Source of the DNA: CALZIK01 sp046756565
GTDB taxonomy: Bacteria > Acidobacteriota > Thermoanaerobaculia > Multivoradales > JAHEKO01
Assembly: GCA_046756565.1 (NCBI GenBank)
Contig: JBHHWO010000006.1
Span: 1-61,563 of the forward strand
Length of the DNA stretch: 61,563 bases
Direction: 5' to 3'
A program made the position numbers and the translations under genes. A model generated the notes under the pieces. That model was not told the DNA's origin and did not search any database. It saw only the letters and a list, made by a program, of their open reading frames with translations. Every line of letters starts with the position of its first letter. Position 1 is the stretch's first letter. This document shows positions 1 through 7,916 of this stretch, piece by piece.

Positions 1-122
1 GCGCACACCATGACCTCGAGCCTTATGCACCGAATCACTGGGACAGGACACTAGTCCGGCCGGGCCGAGATTCCACCCGTTTGAGCGGGTTTCGACGCGG
101 CCGCCTTTGCTATGGTCGTTTC

Positions 123-1277
123 ATGAGGAAGTGGGCACTTCGGCTTGCCGTTCTAGTCGCGGTGATCGCCGCGATCTGGCTCTTGCGCGCGACCGTTCTC
201 GCCCCGGATCCCATCGAGGTGCGAGTCGCAGCCGTCGACAAGGGCCGGGTCGAGGCGACGATCTCGAACTCCCGAGCCGGCACCGTGACCGCGCGTCGCC
301 GAGCTCGCCTCTCGCCCGAGGTCGGCGGTCAGGTATTGGCTCTCCCCTACCGCGAGGGAGATCGCGTCGCCAAGGGCGAGACGGTCCTCGAACTGGAGGC
401 GGCGACCCAGGAAGCCAATCTCGTCCTGCGTCTGCGAGAGCTGGACGCCGCGCGGGCCGAGGAGAACCGCGCCTGCGTATCAGCGGAGCGCAGCCGGCGG
501 GAGTGGGAGCGGGTCAAGCGCCTCGCCGACGACCAGATCGTCTCAGTGGATCTTCTGGACGCGGCCGAGAGCACCTACTCTGCCGCCGAAGCGGCGTGCA
601 AGGCGGCAGGCGCCCAGACCGCTCGCGCTCGAGCCGCGGTCTCGCTCGGGCGAACCGAGCTTTCCAAGACCGTCTTGAAGGCGCCGTTCGACGGCATCAT
701 TGCCGAGCTGACGGTGGAGGTAGGGGAGTGGACCACCCCGTCGCCGCCGGCATTGCCCATCCCGGCGGTCCTCGACATGATCGACCCCTCGTCGATCTAC
801 ATCAGCGCGCCGATGGACGAGGTCGACTCCGCTCGCATCCGCGCCGGCCAGAACGTCCGAGTCACGATCGATTCGCACAGAGGCGAAGAATTCCCTGCCA
901 GGATTACCCGGGTCGCGCCCTACGTTCTCGACATCCAGGAACAAAACCGCACCGTCGAGGTCGAAGCGGAGCTCACCGATACCGAGTTCGCCTCCACTCT
1001 CCTTCCCGGTACCTCGGCCGATCTCGAAGTGATTCTGGAGACCAAGGACGAAGTCCTCCGCATCCCGACGTCGGCGCTCGCCGAAGGCGGCAAAGCCATC
1101 GTCCTGAAGAACGGAGTGCTCGAAGAGCGCCAGCTCGATGTCGGCATTCGCAACTGGAATTTCACCGAAGTCGTCGACGGGCTCGACGAAGGCGAGCGGG
1201 TCGTCGTCTCGCTGGATCAGGCCGGAATCGAGGCAGGCGCCGAGGCTGTCGAGGCCGCCGACGCCGAAGGGCCTTGA
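123..1277 (+). CDS. HlyD/MacA-family efflux periplasmic adaptor
   Basis: Adaptor of a MacAB-type ABC exporter, anchored in the inner membrane and linking the permease to an outer-membrane channel. The ATG at 123 (MRKWALRLAV) starts a short basic stretch followed by one membrane segment at about residues 5-21. An in-frame ATG at 81 only adds a low-complexity leader. A first lipoyl/barrel-sandwich half follows (SPEVGGQVLALPYREGD). Residues about 100-185 form an Ala/Glu/Arg-rich coiled-coil hairpin, then the second lipoyl half (KTVLKAPFDGIIAEL) and a beta-barrel. Length of 384 aa is normal for the family. The ATPase gene follows with an overlap, so the four genes to 4489 form one operon. No TolC-like gene is present in the window. 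The substrate is unknown. Confidence 0.9.
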   Translation: MRKWALRLAVLVAVIAAIWLLRATVLAPDPIEVRVAAVDKGRVEATISNSRAGTVTARRRARLSPEVGGQVLALPYREGDRVAKGETVLELEAATQEANLVLRLRELDAARAEENRACVSAERSRREWERVKRLADDQIVSVDLLDAAESTYSAAEAACKAAGAQTARARAAVSLGRTELSKTVLKAPFDGIIAELTVEVGEWTTPSPPALPIPAVLDMIDPSSIYISAPMDEVDSARIRAGQNVRVTIDSHRGEEFPARITRVAPYVLDIQEQNRTVEVEAELTDTEFASTLLPGTSADLEVILETKDEVLRIPTSALAEGGKAIVLKNGVLEERQLDVGIRNWNFTEVVDGLDEGERVVVSLDQAGIEAGAEAVEAADAEGP

Positions 1278-2044
1278 GCGAACCAGCCAAGAGCGCCGGC
1301 ACCAACGGCCGGCCGGAGCCGGCCTCAGCAATGATTCGGCTGTGGGGAATCAATCGGACCTTCGAGGTCGGTGAGGAAGAAGTCCGCGCGCTGGTCGACG
1401 TCGACGAAGAGATCCGAGCCGGAGAGCACGTCGCGATCATGGGTCCGTCCGGCTCGGGCAAGTCGACCCTTCTGAACATCCTCGGTTGTCTCGACCGTCC
1501 TACGGCCGGGTCCTACGAGCTCGAGGGCCGAGCCGTCGGCCAGCTGTCGACTCGCGAGCTCACGATGGTACGGCGCAACCGGATCGGGTTCGTGTTCCAG
1601 TTCTTTCATCTCATACCTCGTCTGACGGCCGCCGGAAACGTCGAGATGCCTATGGTGTTCGCCGGTATTCCCCGAGCCGAGCGCCGTCGCCGGGTGGCGG
1701 AGGCGATCGAATCCGTCGGGCTGTCCAAGCGCGCCGACCATCAGCCCGAACAGCTGTCCGGAGGTGAGCGCCAGCGGATCGCGCTGGCCCGGGCAACGAT
1801 CATGCGGCCGTCCATCCTCCTGGCCGACGAGCCGACCGGCAACCTCGACAGCAAATCCAGCAACGACATCCTGGATCTTCTGGACCGGATGAACCGGGAC
1901 GGCATCACGCTCCTGGTGGTGACTCACGACCCCAGGGTCGCGCGCCGCGCGGACCGGATCATCGTCCTGGTCGACGGCATGATCGCGAAACGAGTTCCCG
2001 GAGATCAAATCTCCGAGGTGCTCGAGATCCTGAGCGAAGAATGA
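1274..2044 (+). CDS. ABC transporter ATP-binding protein (MacB/LolD-like)
   Basis: Cytoplasmic ATPase of the exporter. Walker A is GPSGSGKST, the signature is LSGGERQRIALARA, and Walker B is ILLADEPTGNLD followed by the H-loop VVTHD. The NLDS after Walker B is typical of the MacB/LolD/FtsE group. Two starts are possible. A TTG at 1274 overlaps the adaptor stop (TTGA) and gives 256 aa. The ATG at 1331 gives 237 aa and begins right at the conserved domain (MIRLWGINRTFEVG). The first preserves translational coupling, the second matches usual family length. In classical MacB this domain is fused to the permease; here it is separate, as in many Gram-negative and Gram-positive relatives. Confidence 0.93.
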   Translation: MSEPAKSAGTNGRPEPASAMIRLWGINRTFEVGEEEVRALVDVDEEIRAGEHVAIMGPSGSGKSTLLNILGCLDRPTAGSYELEGRAVGQLSTRELTMVRRNRIGFVFQFFHLIPRLTAAGNVEMPMVFAGIPRAERRRRVAEAIESVGLSKRADHQPEQLSGGERQRIALARATIMRPSILLADEPTGNLDSKSSNDILDLLDRMNRDGITLLVVTHDPRVARRADRIIVLVDGMIAKRVPGDQISEVLEILSEE

Positions 2045-3276
2045 CCGGCACTGCATCGTCGAACGGAGTGCACACGATTCGCTGGCGCGACTTGTTCCGG
2101 TTCGCCGGCGGCAGCCTCAAGGGCCACGGCCTGCGCACCGGGCTGAGTCTGCTCGGCGTCTCGATCGGCGTGAGCGCGGTGGTGATGCTGACGGCGCTCG
2201 GTGAGGGCGCGCGCCGCTACGTGATCGACCAGTTCGCCGGCCTGGGAACCAATCTGCTGATCGTGATGCCCGGAAAAACCGAAACCTCGGGATCGTTCGG
2301 GATCGGGGGAGTGCCCAACGACCTCACGCTCGACGATGCCCAGGCGATCGAGCGGCAGGTCCGATCGGTCTACAAGGTCGCGCCGGTCACGGTCGGAACC
2401 GAAGAGATCTCGGCGGGCGATCGGCGCCGGCAGGTGCCGATCTTCGGAACCACCCGCTCCTACCTCGAGGTGCGCAATCTCGAGATGGCCCGCGGCGAGT
2501 TCCTGCCCGACGAAGAGATGTTCCGGGGCGGAACCGAGCTGGTTCTCGGCTACAAGGCGGCGCGAGAGCTCTTCGGCGAGCGCGATCCTGTCGGGCAGAT
2601 CGTCCGCGTCGGCGGCTGGCGTTTTCGCGTCATCGGCGTGCTGGCGGAGGGTGGCGTCAATCTGGGCATCAACTTCGACGACATCGCCATCGTGCCGGTC
2701 CGCACCGGCATGCGGATGCTCAACCGTTCGTCGTTGTTTCGCGTCGTCACCCAGGTCCATGCCTACTCCGATCTGGCGATCGCGAAGCAGTCGATCCTCG
2801 AGCTGATCACCGAACGCCACGACGAAGAGGACATCACCATCCTGACCCAGGACGCGGTGGTCTCGACGTTCTCCCAGATCCTGGACACCCTGACCCTGGT
2901 GGTCGGAGCGATCGCGGCCATCTCACTGTCGGTTGCCGGCATCGGAATCATGAACGTGATGCTGGTATCGGTCTCCGAGCGCACCCGCGAGATCGGTCTG
3001 CTCAAAGCAATCGGCGCTTCCAGTCCCCAGATTCTTGCGGCCTTCCTTACCGAGGCGACATTCATCTCGGCGGCCGGGGGTCTGCTGGGCTTGATTGTCG
3101 GATGGACGGCGGTGGCTCTCCTGGTACAGGTCTATCCGGCGCTTCCCGCCAGCCCGCCGCTCTGGGCCGTGGGTGCGGCCATGGGGATCTCGGTCGCCGT
3201 GGGCACGATTTTCGGTTTTCTCCCGGCCCGGAGGGCGACACGCCTGGACCCGGTGACCGCTCTCAGCCGTAGGTAA
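2041..3276 (+). CDS. ABC transporter permease, MacB/FtsX type (first)
   Basis: Inner-membrane permease of the exporter, 411 aa. The ATG overlaps the ATPase stop codon in an ATGA arrangement. The order is an N-terminal membrane segment (GLSLLGVSIGVSAVVMLTAL), a large periplasmic MacB-PCD-like domain at about residues 60-250, then the FtsX core with three membrane segments and the conserved SERTREIGLLKAIGAS loop. It ends with the usual arginine-rich ARRATRLDPVTALSRR tail. It resembles the next gene along its whole length, so the two probably work as a heterodimer. Confidence 0.93.
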   Translation: MTGTASSNGVHTIRWRDLFRFAGGSLKGHGLRTGLSLLGVSIGVSAVVMLTALGEGARRYVIDQFAGLGTNLLIVMPGKTETSGSFGIGGVPNDLTLDDAQAIERQVRSVYKVAPVTVGTEEISAGDRRRQVPIFGTTRSYLEVRNLEMARGEFLPDEEMFRGGTELVLGYKAARELFGERDPVGQIVRVGGWRFRVIGVLAEGGVNLGINFDDIAIVPVRTGMRMLNRSSLFRVVTQVHAYSDLAIAKQSILELITERHDEEDITILTQDAVVSTFSQILDTLTLVVGAIAAISLSVAGIGIMNVMLVSVSERTREIGLLKAIGASSPQILAAFLTEATFISAAGGLLGLIVGWTAVALLVQVYPALPASPPLWAVGAAMGISVAVGTIFGFLPARRATRLDPVTALSRR

Positions 3277-3292
3277 TAGAGAGGGAGCGAGA

Positions 3293-4489
3293 ATGCTCGA
3301 GCTCATTCGTCTGGCCGCCAAAGCGATCGTCAGCCACCGGCTGCGCTCGGTCCTGTCGATGATCGGCATCGCCATCGGGGTGACCTCGGTGATTCTGCTC
3401 ACCTCCCTCGGGGAGGGCACCCGCCGATACATGGTCGAGCAGTTTTCCCAGTTCGGCACCAACATCATCGCGATCAATCCCGGCAAGGTCGAGACCGGCG
3501 GGCTTCCGGGAGTGTTCGGCGGCACCACCCACAAACTCACCCTGGACGACGCCGAGGCTCTGCGCAGGATTCCCGGCATCGAGGACATCGTGCCGTTCTC
3601 GTTCGGAATGGCGCGGGTCGAGGCCGGCGGCAAGGGCCGGAGCGTCTTCGTCTACGGCGTGACTCCCGAGATGGACGAGGTCTGGCGCTGGACGGTTCGC
3701 ATCGGCGGTTTCTGGCCCGGTGGCGACCCGCGCCAGGGCTTCCAGCAAGCCGTTCTGGGTCCCAAGCTCAAGCGGGAGCTCTTCGGCGCCGAGAGCCCGC
3801 TCGGCAAGTTCGTCAAGATCGCCGGCTCCAGATTCAGAGTGGTCGGCGTTATGGAGACGAAGGGCCAGATGATGGGCTTCGACCTCGACGACGCCGCCTT
3901 CATCCCGGTCACGACGGCGATGCGGATCTTCAATCAGGACGAGATCCAGGAGATCGACCTGACGTTTGCTCACGGACGCGAGCCCGACGACGTGGCCGAA
4001 GCGATCCGTCTGGTGCTGCAGGAGCGTCACAACGGCAAGGACGACGTCACCATCACCACCCAGGCGGCGATGCTCGAGACCTTCGGCAACATCATGAACA
4101 TCATCACGATGGCCGTGGGCGCGATCGGCGGTGTCTCTCTGCTGGTAGGCGCCATCGGCATTCTCACGATGATGTGGATCGCCGTGGGCGAGAGGACCAA
4201 CGAAATTGGTCTGATCCGCTCGATCGGGGCCACGCGCCGGCAGGTCGAGCTGGTGTTCCTGACCGAGGCGGCGTTTCTGGCCATGCTCGGGGGATTGCTC
4301 GGAGTCGGCGTGGGGCTCGGACTGTGCGCACTGATACGGGCCGCGGTGCCCGGCTTGCCGGTGCACACCCCGGTCATTTTCGTCATGGCCGCCATTGGCG
4401 TGAGCTTCGTGACCGGGCTCGCCTCGGGAGTGATGCCGGCGCGCCGCGCTGCGAACCTGGACCCGGTCGAGGCGCTGCGGGCGGAATAG
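3293..4489 (+). CDS. ABC transporter permease, MacB/FtsX type (second)
   Basis: Second permease of the exporter, 398 aa, 16 bp downstream of the first, with a GAGGGAGCGAGA purine-rich ribosome site before the ATG. Architecture is the same as its neighbour: N-terminal membrane segment (LSMIGIAIGVTSVILLTSL), periplasmic domain, and FtsX domain with GERTNEIGLIRSIGATRRQV, ending in ARRAANLDPVEALRAE. The two permeases are clearly diverged duplicates. A REP-like palindrome lies six bases after the stop and may help terminate or stabilise the transcript. Confidence 0.93.
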   Translation: MLELIRLAAKAIVSHRLRSVLSMIGIAIGVTSVILLTSLGEGTRRYMVEQFSQFGTNIIAINPGKVETGGLPGVFGGTTHKLTLDDAEALRRIPGIEDIVPFSFGMARVEAGGKGRSVFVYGVTPEMDEVWRWTVRIGGFWPGGDPRQGFQQAVLGPKLKRELFGAESPLGKFVKIAGSRFRVVGVMETKGQMMGFDLDDAAFIPVTTAMRIFNQDEIQEIDLTFAHGREPDDVAEAIRLVLQERHNGKDDVTITTQAAMLETFGNIMNIITMAVGAIGGVSLLVGAIGILTMMWIAVGERTNEIGLIRSIGATRRQVELVFLTEAAFLAMLGGLLGVGVGLGLCALIRAAVPGLPVHTPVIFVMAAIGVSFVTGLASGVMPARRAANLDPVEALRAE

Positions 4490-4491
4490 GC

Positions 4492-4570
4492 ATCGGGGAC
4501 ACCTTTCCAAGGTGTCCCCTCCCGACTGGTTTTCAGTCGGGTCTCTCTCGTAGCTCGGTGCGATTGAGCG
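4492..4570 (+). repeat. REP-like palindromic element, copy 1
   Basis: The first hairpin is a perfect 11-bp inverted repeat, GGGGACACCTT (4495-4505) and AAGGTGTCCCC (4509-4519), with a 3-nt loop. A second hairpin follows: CCCGACTG, loop GTTTT, CAGTCGGG (4521-4541). Similarity to copy 2 at 35307-35382 continues through a GTCTCTC block and the TAGC-CGGT-GATTGA tail, so the element is about 75-80 bp. It begins right after the permease stop codon. Confidence 0.8.
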
Positions 4571-4584
4571 CCGCCTTGCCCGCT

Positions 4585-4610
4585 TGTCATCCTGAGCGGA
4601 GAGAAGGATC
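4585..4610 (-). repeat. Dispersed short repeat (GGATCCTTCGCTCCGCTCAG type), copy 1
   Basis: On the minus strand this reads GATCCTTCTCTCCGCTCAGG followed by ATGACA. It matches the element at 45983-46009 with one or two differences. It is non-coding and of unknown origin. Confidence 0.65.
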
Positions 4611-4780
4611 TCAACCTCGGCTCCCGCAGGCTCCCTGGACGCGACACGCCGATCGACGGCCGAAGGAGCACCGTTGGCAGCCCCGTTACCAACCGCTGCG
4701 AGCAGCCGAAGTGATAGACGGACGACGGGAATCCCGATTCCGACCACCAACGCTCGCCGCGGCGACGAGAGAATTGATGA

Positions 4781-4805
4781 CAAAAGGTGCGGCCCTAGCG
4801 GGCCG
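4781..4805 (-). terminator. Rho-independent terminator after the AMMECR1 gene
   Basis: Minus-strand reading: six-base stem CGGCCC, loop GCTA, GGGCCG, followed by CACCTTTTG. It lies 4 bp after the AMMECR1 stop codon. The stem is all G:C and the T-run short. Confidence 0.55.
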
Positions 4806-4809
4806 AGTC

Positions 4810-5391
4810 CTACTCCTCAGAGTACTTCACCACCGTGTACCTGGAGAACCTCAGATCGGCGCTCCAGAAGTCCGGCTGGAGGCCCGCCTTGCGCTTGAGG
4901 CCGGCAACGAACGCGGCCGGCGCCGGCAGTCCTTCCCAGACTTGCGGCAAGAAGGTGGCTCGGCGGACGCCGTACTCGAGCACCAGCCCGTCGACGCCAG
5001 GCCGCAGCGAGGCGAGGAGCTCTGATTCGCTCCGGCAGCCGATCGGCACCGGTTCGGAGAGGACCGACACCTCGATGCTCAGGCCGTCGAACTCCGGATC
5101 GGTGAGCGGCGGAAACCGTGGATCCTCGAACGCGGCGCCCCGGGCGTTCTGCGCCAGGTCCTCGACCAGCGGATGTTTCGCGACCAGACTTCCGATGCAG
5201 CCGCGCAGCTTCCCGTCGAGCTCCAGGGTGACGAAGGTGGCAGCGGGAGCCCGTAGCCAGGCTTCTCGGGCGGCCGGCGGTGTCGGCGGTTCCACGTCCC
5301 TGCCCAGCTCGCGCTCGATGGCATTGCGGGCAAGGCGAGTCAGCAGAGCGGAGTCGTCGAGTGGCGCCGCTCTCTCGCCTGAGGCGGTCAT
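4810..5391 (-). CDS. amrA: AmmeMemoRadiSam system protein A (AMMECR1 domain)
   Basis: AMMECR1-family protein of 193 aa. The family hallmark KLRGCIGSL is present (residues about 59-67), with the preceding AWLRAPAATFVTLELDG and the downstream FEDPRFPPLTDPEFDGLSIEVS. The biochemical role of this conserved family is not settled. In many bacteria it forms a three-gene set with a MEMO1-like protein and a radical SAM enzyme. Here the ATG overlaps the stop of the MEMO1 gene by four bases, so the two are translationally coupled. No radical SAM partner lies in the window. Confidence 0.92.
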   Translation of the reverse strand: MTASGERAAPLDDSALLTRLARNAIERELGRDVEPPTPPAAREAWLRAPAATFVTLELDGKLRGCIGSLVAKHPLVEDLAQNARGAAFEDPRFPPLTDPEFDGLSIEVSVLSEPVPIGCRSESELLASLRPGVDGLVLEYGVRRATFLPQVWEGLPAPAAFVAGLKRKAGLQPDFWSADLRFSRYTVVKYSEE

Positions 5392-6200
5392 GACTGGTAG
5401 AAGGCGAAGGCTCCGTAGCCGACGACCCGGCTGCGATCGCCCGCGGTGTCTCCGGAGTTGCGAAGGTCCAGAAGCTCGCCTTTGAGCCCCCGCCGGCGAG
5501 CCGCAGCCAGGAGACCGTTTACGCAGTAGGCGCCGCAGGCGTCGTGGGAGCCCACGGAATCGAGGGCGAGGATCCTCTCGGCCGTCGAGCGGTCGGCGGT
5601 CCGCGACTCCTCGTAGGGGAGATAGTGCGACAGATCCGAACTGATCACGATCCGGGTCTCATCCCCGCCCCAAGCGGCCTCCAGAACCTCGCCCACCTCC
5701 TCGGCCCCCGCATCGCCCACCACCACGGGCAGCAGCGTGAAGTCGCCGAGCAGTAGCTGTAGGAACGGAATCTCGACCTCGAGCGAGTGCTCCAACTCGT
5801 GAGCCGCGACGCTGACCGATACCTGAGGCAGCTCCAAGACGCGGGCGGCAAGCTCGCCGTCGACGGCTACCTCACCCAGCGGAGTCGCCAACGCGTCGGC
5901 ACCGGGGAGCCCCAGACCGCGAAGTGGAACCCGATGGCAGGGCCCCAGGAGGACGATCCGACGAATCCGATCGGCTTCGTCGGCCAGAGCGGCAAAGGCG
6001 CTTCCCGCAATCGGACCCGAGTAGTCGTAGCCGGCGTGGGGGGCGACGATCGCCTTGGCGAGGCCGACCGTCGCTTGCGAAGGGCTCAGTGCGGTGCCGA
6101 GATCCAGGTGTGCCCGGACGGCTGCGGCGAGCTCTCGAGGATCGAAGGGATAGAAGAGCCCTGCCACCGCAGGTTGCCGAACGCGCTGTTCGTCGGTCAT
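5388..6200 (-). CDS. amrB: AmmeMemoRadiSam system protein B (MEMO1 family)
   Basis: MEMO1-family protein, 270 aa, related to extradiol-dioxygenase-fold proteins. The N-terminal RQPAVAGLFYPFDPREL is the family signature. Later come IVAPHAGYDYSGPIAGSAFA with the conserved His, LLGPCHRVPLRGLGLPGADA, HELEHSLEVEIPFLQ, and VISSDLSHYLPYEE, which carries the second conserved His. In the MEMO1 fold these His and Asp residues sit in a metal-type pocket. It is first of a two-gene operon with the AMMECR1 protein. Function beyond family membership cannot be inferred here. Confidence 0.93.
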   Translation of the reverse strand: MTDEQRVRQPAVAGLFYPFDPRELAAAVRAHLDLGTALSPSQATVGLAKAIVAPHAGYDYSGPIAGSAFAALADEADRIRRIVLLGPCHRVPLRGLGLPGADALATPLGEVAVDGELAARVLELPQVSVSVAAHELEHSLEVEIPFLQLLLGDFTLLPVVVGDAGAEEVGEVLEAAWGGDETRIVISSDLSHYLPYEESRTADRSTAERILALDSVGSHDACGAYCVNGLLAAARRRGLKGELLDLRNSGDTAGDRSRVVGYGAFAFYQS

Positions 6201-6234
6201 CTCGACCTCCCCGAGGCATGCTAGCAGGGCTTCC

Positions 6235-7761
6235 CTACTTGATGCCTGGGGCGAGTCTCTTGATCGGTATCGAGAAGATCAGGAACAGGAGCCCGAACAC
6301 GGCGACGATCGTGGCCACCGTGCCAAAGAGCTGCGGCATCGGCATCGCCTCGATGTATCCGGCGATCAAACCCGCAATCAGGTTCCCCAGCGCGGCGCCC
6401 ATGAACCACATGCCCATCATCTGTCCGACGTACCTATCCGGCGAAAGTTTGGTCATGCTACTCAGACCGACCGGGCTCAGACACAGCTCTCCTATCGTGT
6501 GGAAGAAGTACGTGACGACTAGCCAAGCCACCGTGAGGCCTTCGGAGGGATTGCCGGCGGCGCCCTCAGGAATGTAGTTGGCGCCCCACGCGAGCACGAG
6601 AAAACCCACGCCGAGCAGGATCAGGCCTGCGCCGAATTTGACCGGAATGGAGGGATTCCGTTGATCGAGCTTCACCCAGAGCATGCCCATGACGGGCGCA
6701 AAGATGACAATAAAGAGCGGATTGATGTTCTGCAGCCAGCCGGTTGGCATCTCCCAGCCGCCGAAGATCCGGTCGGTGTAGTCCTGTGCGAACAGGTTGA
6801 ACGAGGAACCCGCCTGCTCGAAGCCGGACCAGAACATGGCGGCTCCCAGGAAGAGCAAGAATATGAAGAACACCCTCCTTCTCTCAGAACCGTCATGACA
6901 TCCGAACAGGATCACGTAGGCGAAATAAAGAATCGAAACGATCAGCACCAGGAGCCCTGTGACCTGAGCGAAACCGACGAGTGTCAGAGCAAAATAGCTG
7001 CTCCGGATCAAGTACCCGCCCGCCACCACGATCACCACAAGGGCCGCCAACGCGGAATAGAACAACCGCCAGGAATTACCTTGGGATTCTACGGTCGCGG
7101 CTTCTCCCTTGAGCTCGCCGGCACCGGTCAGATGACGGCGACCCAGGATGTACTGAATCACGCCCAGGGTCATGCCGATCCCGGCGACGCTGAAACCCAG
7201 GTGCCAGTTGACCTGTTCGCCGAGCCATGAGCAGACGGTGGGGCCCAGGATCGCGCCCACGTTGATTCCCATATAGAAGATCGAAAAACCGGCATCCCGG
7301 CGCGCGGGCGTGTCCTTCTGGTAGAGGTCCCCTACAATCGCGCTCACGTTCGGCTTGAGCAGGCCGGTACCGACGACAACCAGGAAGAGGCCGAGATAGA
7401 ACGACCAGTACTCGGCTCCGGAGAGGACGTAAGGCAACGCCAGAACATAGTGGCCCGCGGCGATCACGACCCCTCCCATCAGAACCGCCTTCCTTTGCCC
7501 GACCAGCCGATCGGCCACCCACCCGCCTGGAAGGGCCAGGGCATACACGCCGAAGGTGTACAGACCGTAGATCGCCGTGCCGGTCTGGACGTCCATCCCG
7601 AGACCACCACGAACCAGATCGGTCATATACAGCAAAAGAAGAGCACGCATGCCGTAGTAGCTGGCGCGCTCCCACATCTCGGTGAAAAACAGGGTTGAAA
7701 GCCCACGCGGGTGTCCAAACCACTTCTTGTCGGATGCGGTACTCACTGCGGCGTCGCTCAT
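6235..7761 (-). CDS. POT/PTR-family proton-coupled peptide transporter
   Basis: Inner-membrane major-facilitator transporter of 508 aa, importing di- and tripeptides with protons. The diagnostic POT motif is near the N-terminus: FTEMWERASYYGMRALLLLY, carrying the ExxERxxYYG proton-coupling residues. About 14 hydrophobic segments follow, with GGWVADRLVGQRKAV as the MFS loop motif and GINVGAILGPTV. The second half contains the family's GELCLSPVGLSSMTKLSP. A -35/-10 promoter lies upstream (7794-7822), and AGGGGGA precedes the ATG. It appears monocistronic. Confidence 0.95.
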   Translation of the reverse strand: MSDAAVSTASDKKWFGHPRGLSTLFFTEMWERASYYGMRALLLLYMTDLVRGGLGMDVQTGTAIYGLYTFGVYALALPGGWVADRLVGQRKAVLMGGVVIAAGHYVLALPYVLSGAEYWSFYLGLFLVVVGTGLLKPNVSAIVGDLYQKDTPARRDAGFSIFYMGINVGAILGPTVCSWLGEQVNWHLGFSVAGIGMTLGVIQYILGRRHLTGAGELKGEAATVESQGNSWRLFYSALAALVVIVVAGGYLIRSSYFALTLVGFAQVTGLLVLIVSILYFAYVILFGCHDGSERRRVFFIFLLFLGAAMFWSGFEQAGSSFNLFAQDYTDRIFGGWEMPTGWLQNINPLFIVIFAPVMGMLWVKLDQRNPSIPVKFGAGLILLGVGFLVLAWGANYIPEGAAGNPSEGLTVAWLVVTYFFHTIGELCLSPVGLSSMTKLSPDRYVGQMMGMWFMGAALGNLIAGLIAGYIEAMPMPQLFGTVATIVAVFGLLFLIFSIPIKRLAPGIK

Positions 7762-7793
7762 TCGTCCCCCTGTCGTTACTCAATCGCGCCGCT

Positions 7794-7822
7794 AGAATAG
7801 TGGGGAACAGCGGTGACGGCAA
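7794..7822 (-). promoter_or_regulatory. Sigma-70-type promoter for the POT transporter
   Basis: Minus strand: -35 TTGCCG (7822-7817), 17-bp spacer, -10 TATTCT (7799-7794). The predicted start site is near 7787, giving a leader of about 25 nt before the ATG at 7761. Confidence 0.5.
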
Positions 7823-7916
7823 GGCGACGCGGCGGGCGGCGGAAGCGCGCCACCCAGTGCGCTCTTCACAGGACGGGACCCGACTGAGGGCCTGCCGACC
7901 TCCGGCGACGGGCCGT

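Larger units (their letters stand above)
4490..4809. other. Intergenic region holding two repeat elements and a terminator
   Basis: This 320-bp gap between the exporter operon (+) and the AMMECR1 gene (-) contains no credible gene. It holds a copy of the GGGGACACC palindromic element (4492-4570), a copy of the TGTCATCCTGAGCGGA element (4585-4610) and an intrinsic-terminator-like hairpin for the minus-strand genes (4781-4805). Nothing recognisable lies between about 4611 and 4780. Confidence 0.7.

Noticed and set aside
107..1270. Long + strand open frame overlapping the MacA-like adaptor gene upstream of the ATPase
   Set aside because: Arg/Gly/Ser-rich shadow translation of the adaptor in another frame; only the part from 1274 or 1331 is a real protein.
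3263..4783. 506-codon minus-strand open frame opposite the second permease
   Set aside because: His/Asp/Arg-rich antisense shadow of a high-GC gene, no domains, no ribosome site.
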